Shown: positions 1 to 7,398 of the stretch, in pieces
How the letters are laid out: every line of letters starts with the position of its first letter
How positions within the stretch are numbered: position 1 is the stretch's first letter
Source: Baffinella frigidus
Lineage: Eukaryota > Cryptophyceae > Cryptomonadales > Baffinellaceae
Length of the DNA stretch: 12,170 nt
Reading direction: 5' to 3'
NCBI GenBank assembly: GCA_026770585.1
Contig: MU647258.1
Span: forward strand, 36,563 to 48,732
Position numbers and translations under genes: made by a program
The notes under the pieces: model-generated
Database searches by the model: none
What the model was told of the DNA's origin: nothing
What the model saw: only the letters and a program-made list of their open reading frames with translations

Positions 1-110
1 TCCCTCTCTCTCTCCCTCTATCCCTCTCTCTCCCTCTCTCTCTCTCTCCCTCCCTCCCTCTATCCCTCTCTCTCCCTCTATCCCTCTCTCTCCCTCCCCT
101 CCCCCCTCTC
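1..110. repeat. Pyrimidine (TCCC/TC)n microsatellite
   Basis: Almost pure C+T, built from TC dinucleotides with recurring TCCC and TATCCCTC blocks. It lies on the window edge, and a similar CT tract closes the other end, so a contig or read boundary is possible. No coding signal. Confidence 0.95.
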
Positions 111-450
111 ACCGGGTCGTCGCCGGCGCCCGCCGCGCGCAGGTGCGTGTAGCAGGGGTGCTGTGGGGTAAGGTCTTGGAGCCATTGATCTGCTGTCTAT
201 GTGCAGAGTGCTTAAGTCTACTAGGTCCACTTTGGGCGAGCGCCTCTGCGCTTTCTCGCTCTCGGCGCATAAACTTGATGCATCCAGATTCTTGGTGGCC
301 GAGCCACCAAAACCCGGTTAGGATGTCCATGGGAACAACCTCATGCCCCTACGGATTGCCAACAGGGTCCTGTGGATTTTCCACGTGTGGGTTGTCCACG
401 AAATATCTGTGCAGTCCGCTGTGTTGAGGAAACCCTTTAGCCGGTTTCTG
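111..450. other. Unassigned stretch between microsatellite and repeat A1
   Basis: About 340 bases of mixed composition. One 94-codon open frame (143-427, plus) starts at GTG and has no recognisable domain; a 73-codon frame lies opposite. I see no splice or promoter signal strong enough to call an exon and no large inverted repeat. Confidence 0.5.
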
Positions 451-570
451 CCGCGATCCTCTGCACCGGGGGGGGCCTGGATGTGATCCGAAAGGAAGTA
501 TGGCTTTTCTGCAGAACCAGTTCCGGTGTCCGCCTATGTTGGGAGCTCGAAGAACCTAAAGGACCTCAAG
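451..570 (+). mobile_element. Short interspersed repeat, family A, copy A1
   Basis: First of five family-A copies. The 5' part (GCGATCCTCTG, then a G run and GGCCTGG) is shared with A4; the body contains GATCCGAAAGGAAG, CTTTTCTGCAGAACCAGTTC and CTATGTTGGGAG; the 3' end is AACCTAAAGGACCTCAAGG, two imperfect 9-bp ACCTAAAGG units. No coding capacity and no terminal inverted repeat. The tail of short direct repeats and 5'-shortened sister copies suggest a SINE-like retroposon, although I could not find convincing Pol III A and B boxes. Confidence 0.75.
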
Positions 571-674
571 GGGTGCTGCCGTATGCAATTAGGGCGCCGA
601 CCCTTGCTGACTCGCCCCGCCTAGACACCATCAACTGAACGCATCCGTGGAAAGCCTCTGCACTGGAGAGCTAA

Positions 675-776
675 ACGCGATCCGAAAGCAAAAATGCTTT
701 CTCAGCAGATCTTTTCTACGGAAAGGCGTGTCGTTGGGCCATGTTGGGAGCATTTAAAACCTGAAGGACCTAAAGG
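675..776 (+). mobile_element. Short interspersed repeat, family B, copy B1
   Basis: Begins GCGATCCGAAAGCAAAAATG and ends AAAACCTGAAGGACCTAAAGG. It is homologous to family A in order: GATCCGAAAG, CTTTCT..GCAG, ATGTTGGGAG, then the CCTAAAGG tail. It differs in the middle (TTCTACGGAA.GGCGTGTCGTTGG). Four B copies occur in the window; this is the most diverged. Confidence 0.75.
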
Positions 777-944
777 AAGGCTCACAAAGTAAACATCGTA
801 ACCTCTTGCAGGGCGGCGGCGCGCGGGGGGCCCAGCATCAAAGGCCTCGGAGGGCGAGAAGCGGTCCACCCGGAGCAGCCGGCGAGTGGTCAGCTCTGGC
901 GGGAGCAGCGGGGAGGAGTAAGAGTTTCTGCGGGGAACTTCCTT

Positions 945-984
945 AGAGCGAGAGCGAGAGAGCGAGAGAGCGAGAGCGAGAGAG
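945..984. repeat. GAGAGC-type purine microsatellite
   Basis: AGAGCG and GAGAG units in tandem. The flanks (777-944 and 1025-1236) are G+C-rich with no other structure recognised. Confidence 0.9.
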
Positions 985-1276
985 ACGCCACAAGTCTAGA
1001 ATATCTCCCGGAAATCCGGGGAAAAGTCACCAGCGGCTTTTTGAAGTGGCGGGGCGCCGGGGGGGCGGGATGCTACACGTAGATGTGATCCCTTCGCTGC
1101 TTGGTTGAGGGCAACGCGTTTGGTCGGGATCGCGTTCGGTATGGCTACCGCGTGTTCCTTCCCGAGGAGGCCTTGCCACTTAGCAGCCACCGGTGCCTTC
1201 AGGAATCGGTCCAAACTTGATTCTCGTCTGGGAAACACGCCAAAAGTATAGAATGTCCCCCGGGAAATCCGGGAGA
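985..1276. repeat. Pair of dispersed direct repeats (985-1024 and 1237-1276)
   Basis: ACGCCACAAGTCTAGAATAT recurs as ACGCCAAAAGTATAGAATGT 252 bp downstream, both followed by a small inverted repeat CCCGG-AAAT-CCGGG. The 212 bp between them contains GCCACTTAGCAGCCACCGG (about 1184-1202), close to a segment of the 92-bp unit at 10226-10573. The pair could be a decayed duplication or flanks of an insertion; I cannot decide. Confidence 0.6.
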
Positions 1277-1294
1277 GAAAGGCATGGTGGCTGC

Positions 1295-1415
1295 TACAGG
1301 GGTACCTCGCTCATGAGAAACGCCCCCCCCCCTAGGACCACCATAGGGCCCTAAGCATAGGCCTACTGTAGGGCCCTAGGGGGGCGCTGTTTCTTATGAG
1401 CGAGGTACCCCTGTA
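1295..1415. mobile_element. Palindromic MITE-like element, family C, copy C1
   Basis: Terminal inverted repeats CAGGGGTACCTCGCTCATGA and its near-complement, each bounded by TA, enclose a C run, a core (AGGACCACCATAGGG, GGCCTACTGTAGGG) that is itself roughly self-complementary, and a G run. The whole 121 bp can fold into one long hairpin. No coding capacity. TA as target duplication is inferred from C6, whose empty site is in the window. Confidence 0.85.
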
Positions 1416-1430
1416 GGCGATGCGAGGTGA

Positions 1431-1534
1431 TATCCCTTAAGTGACCAACGGGCGAATAATCGCCCTAACTCGCCCTAGGCAGGTCCTAGGGCCCTACGGT
1501 AGGGCGTATGGACCTACTGGTCACTTAAGGGATA
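1431..1534. mobile_element. Palindromic element, family F, copy F1
   Basis: Arms TATCCCTTAAGTGACCA and TGGTCACTTAAGGGATA. The interior (CCTAGGCAGGTCCTAGGG, CCCTACGGTAGGGCG) resembles the core vocabulary of family C. A second copy, reversed, lies at 8718-8822. Both fit TA-flanked elements of 100-101 bp. F1 lies only 15 bp after C1. In F1 complementarity extends a few bases beyond the TA (GTGA/TCAC), so its exact end is less certain. Confidence 0.8.
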
Positions 1535-1667
1535 TCACTGGGTAGGTCCCTCGAGATTATGGGTGGATCGGTATCTGTTGGTGGGGAATACAGGAAGGAA
1601 AGAATGTGACCTCCCAGAGTTCCGGGCTGAGTGTAACGGGGCGCTGGTACAGGAGCACTGTGACGGC

Positions 1668-1836
1668 ACTCTCATCCGGACGAGTATTCATAATGAATAC
1701 GATTTCGGGGATCTCCGATTAGATTTTGGTGTATCTTGAGGCTCTCAATGAAGTCTAGATAGACGACTGTCTTATTTATACCCCTTAAGATACACCAAAA
1801 TCGTACTCATTATGAATACTCGGCGGGATTAACTCT
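1668..1836. mobile_element. 158-bp foldback element, family H, copy H1
   Basis: Element 1673-1830 starts CATCCGGACGAGTATTCATA and ends TATGAATACTCGGCGGGATT. Copy H2 (10358-10515) has the same two ends in reverse order and the same 158-bp length, which fixes the boundaries. Flanks ACTCT (1668-1672 and 1832-1836) are a probable target duplication. Inner arms GATTTTGGTGTATCTT and AAGATACACCAAAATC form a second stem. No coding capacity. Confidence 0.88.
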
Positions 1837-1966
1837 AGGTAGTGGAGGACTGGCTCGGGGCGTACGCTTGCTCTGTACCCCCCTTACACTGAGGAGGCCC
1901 TGTCGGGGGCACTGGGCGCAGCTGCAGGTCGAAACAAGGGTCTATCATTACACATTTCCTCTTAGT

Positions 1967-2046
1967 CGAAAGGAAGCATGGCTTTTCTGCAGAAGCAGTT
2001 CCGGTGTCCACCTATGTTGGGCGCTCGAAGAACCTAAAGGACCTAC
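1967..2046 (+). mobile_element. Family A copy A2, 5'-shortened
   Basis: Matches A1 from CGAAAGGAAGCATGGC through CTATGTTGGG to AACCTAAAGGACCTA but lacks the upstream part and the GTGATC start. A shortened 5' side with intact 3' tail is the usual outcome of target-primed reverse transcription, which favours a retroposon. A relic of C follows at once. Confidence 0.75.
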
Positions 2047-2057
2047 ATGCGGGTGAG

Positions 2058-2114
2058 GAAAGCGCCTCCCCCTAGGTCCCTACTGTAGGCCTGTGCCTAG
2101 CTAGGGGCCTACGG
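2058..2114. mobile_element. Decayed family C core (C10)
   Basis: Contains GCGCCTCCCCCTAGG, CTACTGTAGGCCTGTG and CCTAGCTAGGGGCCTACGG, the central part of a C element, but neither CAGGGG terminus. Shares the CCTAGCTAGGG variant with C7, suggesting one subfamily. Confidence 0.65.
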
Positions 2115-2641
2115 TGAGAAAAGGGAGAGAGTTGGGTTATTTCGTTATTTCGTTTTATTTAAACAGGATTGTCGGTGTCAGCCCATGCCATCAACAGACT
2201 CGGTCGGGTTCGCCACTTTATCCACTGCCTTCCCACGAGATGGGGAACACAGATGGCTACCGCCTGGCCTGCATCAAGGGGCCGCTCCCGAGGCTTATCT
2301 ATGGGAACCCCGTTTCTGACCGTACAAGCACGGCTTGGCTGGTCAAAAACGTTCTCCCCCTCCTTGCTCTAAAAAGACTGTCTTGTCCTGCGCGCCGCCA
2401 AAAGGCCGTCGAGCGCGCCATCCTCCCCCCTCGTCAACCCCACTCTGTCGAAAGACCCGCCGCGATGCGCCCCCCCCGCCCCAGTATCGGAGCGAAGAGC
2501 CCGGTACCGCGAACGAAGGATAGTCCGGGCACGACTCTGGGATGATCGGGAAGTCGCCTAACCGACCGCCCCCACACCTGACCAAAGGCCCATTTAAAGA
2601 AAATTGAAGGCGCATGGGTACCTTCTCCAGCGATTCACCAA
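2115..2641. other. Unassigned stretch with a weak open frame
   Basis: Outside the tandem repeats, 2114-2545 is among the longer open frames (143 codons, plus), but it opens with GTG inside a C relic. Its residues are basic and proline-rich toward the end, with no domain or membrane segment I recognise. Two more frames overlap it, so the openness may only reflect few stops in G+C-rich DNA. I do not call a gene; a spliced exon cannot be excluded. Confidence 0.4.
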
Positions 2642-3048
2642 CCACACCCTGGGGAAAGGAAAGACCCCGAAAAGGCTGTACCAGAGGCTCACCCCCAGCC
2701 GGCTAGACCTGAGGAGGAAACCGAACAGTATTCCCAGGGGACCCCGTAAGGGAACCCCAGGCGTCCCCCCCGAACGGCTACACCAAAGGCTGGCCCCCAG
2801 CCGGCTAAACCTAAGGCAGAAACCGAACAGTATTCCCAGGGGACCCCATAAGGGACCCCCAGGCGTCACCCCCGAACGGCTACGCCAAAGGCTGGCCCCC
2901 AGCCGGCTAAACCTAAGGAAGAGACCGAACAGTATTCCCAGGGGACCCCGTAAGGGAACCCCAGGCGTCACCCCCGAACGGCTACACCAAAGGCTGACCC
3001 CCAGCCGGCTAAACCTATGGAGGGGCCCTAACGGCAACACCAAGGGGG
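2642..3048. repeat. 102-bp minisatellite, about four units
   Basis: The motif CCAGCCGGCTARACCT begins units at about 2697, 2799, 2901 and 3003, a constant 102-bp spacing; each unit also holds CCGAACAGTATTCCCAGGGG and CCCCCGAACGGCTA. The first and last units are more diverged. Because 102 is divisible by three, both strands stay open (2604-3182 plus, from TTG; 2594-3142 minus, from TTG), giving 34-residue repeats. Without an ATG or any known domain I treat this as a minisatellite. Confidence 0.9.
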
Positions 3049-3097
3049 GGATGGATGTAGGGAGGGATAGAGGGGAGGGAGGGAGGGGAGGCAGGGA
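3042..3097. repeat. G-rich GGGAGG tract
   Basis: GGATGGATGTAGGGAGGG followed by GGGGAGGGAGGGAGGGGAGG. Many closely spaced runs of three or more G could form a quadruplex on the plus strand; this is inference from composition. Confidence 0.6.
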
Positions 3098-3220
3098 CCC
3101 GCTTCGGATATTTATTGACTCGGTACATGCGTTCGGTCTCAACGCCTGCCGGACCCTTAGGGTCCATCCCTCTGCAGAATGACCTTTCTGCGCTAGGGAT
3201 GGGTTGAGCGCTTTGAGCTC

Positions 3221-3290
3221 GGGGTTGTCAACTTAAGGTTGTCAACTTGAGGAGGGGCTGTCAACCTGAGGAGGGGTTGAAAACTTGAGT
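3221..3290. repeat. Short tandem repeat, about 19-bp unit
   Basis: Four imperfect units of the form GGGGTTGTCAACTTGAGGA, the last two reading GGCTGTCAACCTGAGGA and GGTTGAAAACTTGAG. No gene association is visible. Confidence 0.75.
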
Positions 3291-3325
3291 TTTCATTGCG
3301 CAGGGATGGTGTGCGTGTGTGGCCC

Positions 3326-3472
3326 ATACTTATCCGGGGAACCATATTTTCTTTCATTTGACGTCAACGAAAATCACTACACAAATTGTTCTTATTAGTA
3401 ATATTAAAGCATTTGTGTAGTAATTTTCGTTGACATCAAATGAAAGAAAAATAGGTTTCCCCGGATAAATAC
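3326..3472. mobile_element. Foldback element I with ATAC flanks
   Basis: Arms 3330-3386 and 3411-3468 are complementary over about 56 bp (TTATCCGGGGAA, CTTTCATTTGACGTCAACG against CGTTGACATCAAATGAAAG, CCCCGGATAA) around an AT-rich loop of about 24 bp. ATAC lies directly outside both ends (3326-3329, 3469-3472) and could be a 4-bp target duplication. No coding capacity; a single copy here. Confidence 0.8.
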
Positions 3473-3581
3473 ATGTCAGCTCTCCGGGGGTTGCGTTGGA
3501 GTTTTTGGGTGTCTACGACGCTATCAGGTTTGCAAGAATACCTCGCTGATTGTAACACTCCTGAACACCCTGCATGTACAG

Positions 3582-3704
3582 CACAGGGGTACCTCGCTCA
3601 TAAGAAACCGCCCCCCCCCCTGGGCCCCTGCATTGGGCCTATGCCTGGGGCCCTATGGTGGTCCAGGGGGGGGGGCAGTTTCTTATGAGCGAGGTACCCC
3701 TGTA
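3582..3704. mobile_element. Family C copy C2
   Basis: Complete copy with matching ACAGGGGTACCTCGCTCATA ends, a C run on the left and a G run on the right. The core runs in the opposite direction to C1. The left flank reads CA rather than TA, so that TA duplication has mutated or the event differed. Confidence 0.85.
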
Positions 3705-3746
3705 CGAGATCGCACGCCAACATATGCCCAGGGCCCTATTAGATCC

Positions 3747-3773
3747 ACTGTATTCGTCCTGGACGAATGCAGT
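3747..3773. other. Small near-perfect hairpin
   Basis: ACTGTATTCGTCC, one T, then GGACGAATGCAGT: 13-bp arms with one mismatch and a 1-base centre. Function unknown. Confidence 0.7.
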
Positions 3774-3815
3774 AGAGCGGTTTTCTCATCTGTCGGCCGC
3801 GACCCGGGATGAAAT

Positions 3816-3944
3816 CATGAACAAGGGCTCCAATTCCAGCCACTTTTGACGTTTTTGTCAAAACCTAAAACTCTAAAACTTCAGGATCACGCCAAAAGTG
3901 GCCGGAATTGGAGCCCTTGTTCATGAATTGGAGCCCTTGTTCAT
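3816..3944. repeat. Inverted repeat Y with a duplicated right arm
   Basis: Arms 3816-3848 and 3893-3925 are 33 bp with one mismatch (CATGAACAAGGGCTCC against GGAGCCCTTGTTCATG) around a 44-bp loop that holds its own small stem (TTTTGAC/GTCAAAA). The last 20 bp of the right arm, GAATTGGAGCCCTTGTTCAT, is repeated perfectly at 3925-3944. Its GGCTCCAATT resembles the arms of P. Possibly a decayed foldback element. Confidence 0.8.
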
Positions 3945-3952
3945 GGCGCATT

Positions 3953-4043
3953 AAAAAAGCGCCTCCACCTAGGACCCTACAGTAGGGCTGTGCCTAGGGC
4001 CTAATGGTGGTCCTGGGGGGGGGGCGTTTTCTTATGAGCGAGG
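3953..4043. mobile_element. Family C copy C3, left end missing
   Basis: The core (CCTAGGACCCTACAGTAGGG) and right arm (G run, GTTTTCTTATGAGCGAGG) are present; the left CAGGGGTACC end and the last bases of the right terminus are lost. It abuts inverted repeat Y. Confidence 0.75.
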
Positions 4044-4112
4044 ATCGTAGATCTACCGCCGCTGCATCCCAGTTCCATTTTTTCAAGTCCCCTTTGGTCC
4101 GGGAAGCTATTT

Positions 4113-4173
4113 CGATGGGCGACCTCCTTCGTTGTTTTTTTTCCGATGGGCGACCTCCTTCGTTGTTTTTTCG
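4113..4173. repeat. 31-bp tandem duplication
   Basis: CGATGGGCGACCTCCTTCGT followed by a T-rich run occurs twice back to back (4113-4143, 4144-4173), nearly identical, so recent. The following sequence to about 4400 has no recognised feature beyond the small palindrome at 4228 and G runs near 4312-4330. Confidence 0.9.
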
Positions 4174-4227
4174 TTGCTTTCAACGGTTCTTGGAAAGTCA
4201 AACAACTGGGCGACATTTGGTGCACTT

Positions 4228-4241
4228 TACGAAGCTTCGTA
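4228..4241. other. 14-bp perfect palindrome
   Basis: TACGAAGCTTCGTA; the same palindrome, extended to 16 bp, recurs at 4547-4562. Could be a short foldback relic or a protein-binding dyad. Confidence 0.7.
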
Positions 4242-4406
4242 GACTGCGCCCCCCAAAATGAAATTTTGCCCGGTCTAGGGCGCATCACTCTCCCATACAT
4301 AAACAGACTAAGGGGGGGCCCGGGGGGGGGATGGGGCCATCCCCATGATGACATGGGGCCGATTTGGAGACGCGTTGCGACCCTCTCAAGAAGGTTTTAT
4401 TTCGCC

Positions 4407-4526
4407 CAGATTGTTTCAGATAATATTCGATCGTTTAGACGGACGATTAGTAATAGATGGACTGTGTCCGTGAAGCCCTCTAAGTGGGGCCGCGTGATCA
4501 GATTTCAATCTGAGAACAATCTGAGA
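4407..4526. repeat. Imperfect inverted repeat R
   Basis: Left arm CAGATTGTTTCAGAT with GATC downstream; right arm GATC..ATCTGAGAACAATCTG. The complementarity is interrupted and the interior only weakly paired, so this is a low-confidence decayed foldback. Confidence 0.4.
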
Positions 4527-4546
4527 GGCATCTGTGGACGTACGTC

Positions 4547-4562
4547 GTACGAAGCTTCGTAC
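4547..4562. other. 16-bp perfect palindrome
   Basis: GTACGAAGCTTCGTAC, with a GTACG also just upstream. Shares its inner 14 bp with 4228-4241. No other feature is seen between 4563 and 4670. Confidence 0.7.
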
Positions 4563-4670
4563 ACAAGAATCTCGAGTGTAAAGCGCACTCACAATGCTGC
4601 GCCGCACGCGGTCCGCAGAGTGTTGGCTTGCCGAGCTGAACAGTGAGCTCGTCGAGTACTGAGGGGCCGG

Positions 4671-4745
4671 GAGGGGGGGGGGGAGAGAGAGAGAGTGCGT
4701 ACGAGAGAGAGAGTGAGAGAGAGAGAGTGTGTGTGAGAGAGAGAG
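4671..4745. repeat. G run and GA/GT microsatellite
   Basis: A run of G followed by (GA)n with GTGTGT interruptions. A minus-strand open frame across it (4589-4936) owes its Leu/Ser/Thr-rich middle to this repeat and is not a gene. Confidence 0.93.
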
Positions 4746-4785
4746 GTCCTGGGGAGGGGCCGGCTCCTTCTGAGCGAGGAAACTG
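4744..4785. mobile_element. Family C right-half relic (C11)
   Basis: AGGTCCTGGGGAGGGGCCGG followed by CTCCTTCTGAGCGAGGAAA matches the right half of C but stops before the GTACCCCTG terminus. The left half is absent, replaced by the GA tract. Confidence 0.55.
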
Positions 4786-4945
4786 TGTGCGGTCGAGCGT
4801 AGGGTATCATGAGTGCCGCTGAGAGAACGTTTTTATCAAAGTGTTCGATGAAGCCGGCCTGGTGTCTGGATTCCTCCCCGAACACAGCCCCCAATACGCT
4901 CGGCGCGAGTGCGCGCGAGTGCGCTTGCTCCTTCAACTGCTTTAT

Positions 4946-4989
4946 GGAACTGGTTCATCAGAAAAGCCATGCTTCCTTTCGGATCACAT
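4946..4989 (-). mobile_element. Family A fragment A3
   Basis: On the minus strand reads ATGTGATCCGAAAGGAAGCA then TGGCTTTTCTGATGAACC, ending at AGTTCC. It keeps the GATCCGAAAG side and lacks the TGTTGGGAG part and tail. It lies head to head with B2, 11 bp away across an A-rich joint. Confidence 0.75.
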
Positions 4990-5000
4990 AAAAAAAACGC

Positions 5001-5097
5001 GATCCGAAAGCAAAAATGCTTTCTCTGCAGATCCCTTCTACGGAACGGCGTGTCGTTGGCGTATGTTGGGAGAAATTAAAACCTAAAGGACCTAAAG
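5001..5097 (+). mobile_element. Family B copy B2
   Basis: Complete body from GATCCGAAAGCAAAAATGCT through CGGAACGGCGTGTCGTTGGC and TATGTTGGGAG to ACCTAAAGGACCTAAAG. Nearly identical to B3 and B4, implying recent spread. Preceded by an A run of eight. Confidence 0.85.
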
Positions 5098-5227
5098 CCC
5101 CGGGGGACGAGTGACAGGGCAACGTGGGGCGTGTGTTTTACTAGACCTTTAACGAGACATTTAGTAAAGCGCCTGGGATCTCCCGACAGACGGCGTGGCT
5201 CTGGCTTTCTAGATATTAGACACCTTT

Positions 5228-5380
5228 AGTCGTAAAACTGCCCGAAAAATGGGTAGTTAAGCCTACGGTATTGCCGATAGGCCGTAGGGCTGCTACGACA
5301 AACCTGGGCCTAGGAACCCTACGGCCTAGCGTAGTCAATACCGTAGGCTCAACTAACACATTTTCCAGGCAGCGTCCCTA
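5228..5380. mobile_element. Foldback element J
   Basis: Arms of about 63 bp (AGTTAAGCCTACGGTATTG and CAATACCGTAGGCTCAACT, extending to GGCCGTAGGG/CCCTACGGCC) flank a loop with CCTGGGCCTAGG. The outer ends are less well paired and I find no clear target duplication. A half-copy resembling the right arm is at 9359-9403. Confidence 0.75.
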
Positions 5381-5398
5381 AGAAACTGCAGGACAACC

Positions 5399-5494
5399 TC
5401 TCGCCCATAAGGAGGCGCACCCCCCTAGGAACCAACAGAGAGCCTATCAAAAGCCCAAGAGTGGTCCTGGGGGGGGTTGCGGCACCTTTTGAGC
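5399..5494. mobile_element. Family C copy C4, strongly decayed
   Basis: CTCGCCCATAAGGAGGCGCA, CCCCCCTAGGA, GTGGTCCTGGGGGGGG and CTTTTGAGC follow the order of a C element, but the CAGGGG/CCCCTG ends are gone. It stands just before the telomere-type array. Confidence 0.6.
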
Positions 5495-5508
5495 AATTCA
5501 AAAGGAAA

Positions 5509-6200
5509 TCCTGAATCCTGAATCCTAAACCCTACACCCTAAACCCTAAACCCAAAACCCAAAACACTAAACCCTAAACCCTAAAACCTGAACCCTAAAC
5601 CCTGAACCCTAAACCCTGAACCCTAAACCCTAAACCCTAAACCCTGAACTCTAAACCCTAAACCAAAAATCTTGAACAGCAAACCCTAAACCATAAACCC
5701 TAAACCGTAAACCCCAAACCCTAAACCCTAAACCCTAAACCCTGAACGCCAAACGCCAAACGCCCAATGCCAAACAGCAAACCCTAAATCCTAAACCCTA
5801 AACCCCAAACCTCCAACCCTAAACCCTAAACCCTAAACCCTACACCCTAAACCCTAAACCCTAAACCCTAAACCCTACACCCTAAACCCTACACCCTACA
5901 CCCTGCACCTTCAACCCTAAACCCTACACTCTACACCCTCAACCCTAAACCTCAACCCTGAATCCTGAACCCGAAACACCAAACCTCAAACCCTAAACCC
6001 TCAACCATACAACCCAAACCCTAAATCCCAAACCCTGAACCCTAAACCCTTAACCCTGATCCCTAAATCTTAAACCCCAAACCCTAAACCCTAAACCCTA
6101 AACCCTAAACCCTGAAACCTCAACCCTAAACCCTAAAACCTAAACCCTAAACCTTGAACCCTAAACCCTGAACCGACCTTGAACCCTAAACCCTGAACCG
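5509..6200. repeat. Interstitial telomere-type array, CCCTAAA orientation
   Basis: Nearly 700 bp of degenerate AAACCCT heptads with many variants (AACCCTG, CACCCTA, AACCCCA, AACGCCA). Runs of exact CCCTAAA alternate with decayed blocks. CCCTAAA/TTTAGGG is the telomere repeat of plants, green algae and dinoflagellates. The variants and non-telomeric flanks on both sides show an internal or subtelomeric array, not an active chromosome end. Confidence 0.95.
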
Positions 6201-6226
6201 TCCCGCAAGGCCGTATGGGTACAGTG

Positions 6227-6323
6227 TACAGGGGTACCTCACTCATAAGGAAGCTCCAGTGGGGCCTTGCCTAGGAGCCTACGGTGGTCCTAGGGAGGTG
6301 GGCGCTTTCTTATGAGCAAGGTA
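6227..6323. mobile_element. Family C copy C5, broken right end
   Basis: Left end TACAGGGGTACCTCACTCAT is complete. The left inner part is shortened; the core GCCTAGGAGCCTACGGTGGT and right arm CTTTCTTATGAGCAAGGTA remain. The right arm stops at GGTA, where element D begins: GGTACC contains the TA that D would target. Confidence 0.75.
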
Positions 6324-6498
6324 GAGCGTTTGCGGTAATTGTTGTCCGTTTTGGAAGTGCGTTTTTCCGTTTTCCCGGTTTTTTAAAATGTTGTCAAGGT
6401 CGTGAAACATTTTAAATGGACACTTCTGGTACAAATGAAAACCGGAAAACCAGAAAACCGCACGTCCAAAACGGACAACAATTACCTCAAACGCTCTA
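6322..6498. mobile_element. Foldback element D, TA-flanked
   Basis: Arms read TAGAGCGTTTGCGGTAATTG on the left and its near-complement on the right, continuing through TTGTCCGTTTTGGA and a CCGGTTTT segment toward a centre near 6393. The right arm carries about 20 extra bases. Element 6324-6496, TA at both ends. Its TAGAGCG terminus is shared with P, so D and P may use the same unseen transposase. No coding capacity. Confidence 0.8.
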
Positions 6499-6501
6499 CC
6501 T

Positions 6502-6929
6502 CGTTTCTAAGTTGACATAACTTGTGGGTGGATTGACTTTTACAAAATCTCCTGTAGGCGCACGTTCGTTAGGGAGCGACCATGTTCTATCAAAAGAAGA
6601 TTTGCAAAAGATTTGAAAATCAAGTTTTTTTGGAAATTACTAAAGAGGCTTCAATTTTACAATCCAATTGATTTCTATTTTAAACTGAATATGTTTGAAC
6701 AAACTTGAAACTAAATATATGTTTGAACTGCGTAGTAATTTTCACAGAACCGTCATTTTGCGTCCCTCCGAAGGGGCCCGTCCTAAAGGCTCAGCGAAAA
6801 TCTGAGAGTACATCCAAGCAAAAGCCTTCCAAGCCCTTTCAGATGGTGTTCCTAACTTTTTGAACAGACAATGTTTGAAAATATTTTAAAGAGAAACCTC
6901 GAAATTGCCATGGGGATTTAAACAGAAAA
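6502..6929. other. AT-rich unassigned stretch
   Basis: Clearly more A+T-rich than the surroundings, with repeated ATATGTTTGAAC words near 6688-6730. No long open frame, and no inverted repeat I can define. It could be the decayed interior of a larger element ending near L and M1, but I cannot show that. Confidence 0.45.
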
Positions 6930-7130
6930 ATAGAGCGGGTCTCTGATTAGTCGACACTTTTGGGGGTTCCAAAAACTTCCAAACTTCCAAACTCTTTTAG
7001 TTAACTCAACTAAAGTTTACTACCTCGTAGATTTCGCTGTGGTAAATTTCAGGTGAGTTTACTAAAAGAGTTTGAAAGTTTAGAAGTTTTCGACCCCAAA
7101 AAGGTGTCAACTCATAAGAGACACGCTTTT
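6930..7130. mobile_element. Foldback element L
   Basis: Arms of at least 57 bp (6944-7001 against 7060-7116): CTTCCAAACTCTTTTAGT pairs with ACTAAAAGAGTTTGAAAG, continuing outward through CACTTTTGGGGG and a GTCTCT/AGAGAC pair. The loop is about 58 bp. Outer ends are imprecise and no target duplication is evident. Confidence 0.7.
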
Positions 7131-7207
7131 CCTTTTCCCGAATCAGTTTCCTGGAGGATTCAGGTAAAGGGTTGAAAAATTGAGTCCTATCCTCGCTTGG
7201 CGGAATC
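7127..7207 (+). repeat. Dispersed repeat M, copy M1
   Basis: TTTCCTGGAGGATTCAGGTA, then AAAATTGAGTCC and TCCTCGCTTGGCGGAAT, matches 10689-10772 in order and spacing. It lies just beyond L's right arm. Nature unknown; it may be the end of a larger element. Confidence 0.65.
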
Positions 7208-7375
7208 GAAATAAAGGGACGCACCAGGAAGGCCCGAATGGAAGGACCACCATGGGCGGCTCCCGGCGGGGACTCGAAACCTGACAGCACAAGTCACGCC
7301 ACTTTCCGCCTTCTCTAAGTACCTACTTCAATCAAGCAAGCGCCCCGTGTCTGCAACGTGCGCCTCTTTTTTCTC

Positions 7376-7398
7376 CTCAGCCCCTGAGGGGGGCTGAG
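7376..7398. other. GC-rich hairpin followed by T run
   Basis: CTCAGCCCC, 5-base loop, GGGGCTGAG, then TTTTT; CTCCTCAGCCCC is repeated at 7404-7415. It looks like a bacterial-style terminator, but in a eukaryotic repeat region with no adjacent gene I assign no function. The rest of 7208-7442 shows nothing else I can call. Confidence 0.6.

Noticed and set aside
985-1276. The 985/1237 direct repeats as LTRs of a small retrotransposon
   Set aside because: Only about 40 bp long with several mismatches, and no primer-binding site or polypurine tract is visible.
4146-4646. 166-codon plus-strand open frame
   Set aside because: Begins inside the 31-bp tandem duplication at a non-ATG codon, crosses G runs and inverted repeat R, and shows no recognisable motif.
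4589-4936. 115-codon minus-strand open frame rich in Leu, Ser and Thr
   Set aside because: Its low-complexity middle is the GA/GT microsatellite read on the other strand, and it spans a C relic; no domain.
7255-7300. tRNA-like B-box on the minus strand (GGTTTCGAGTCC)
   Set aside because: It has an extra T relative to the consensus, the expected T-stem does not pair, and no acceptor or anticodon arm can be built around it.
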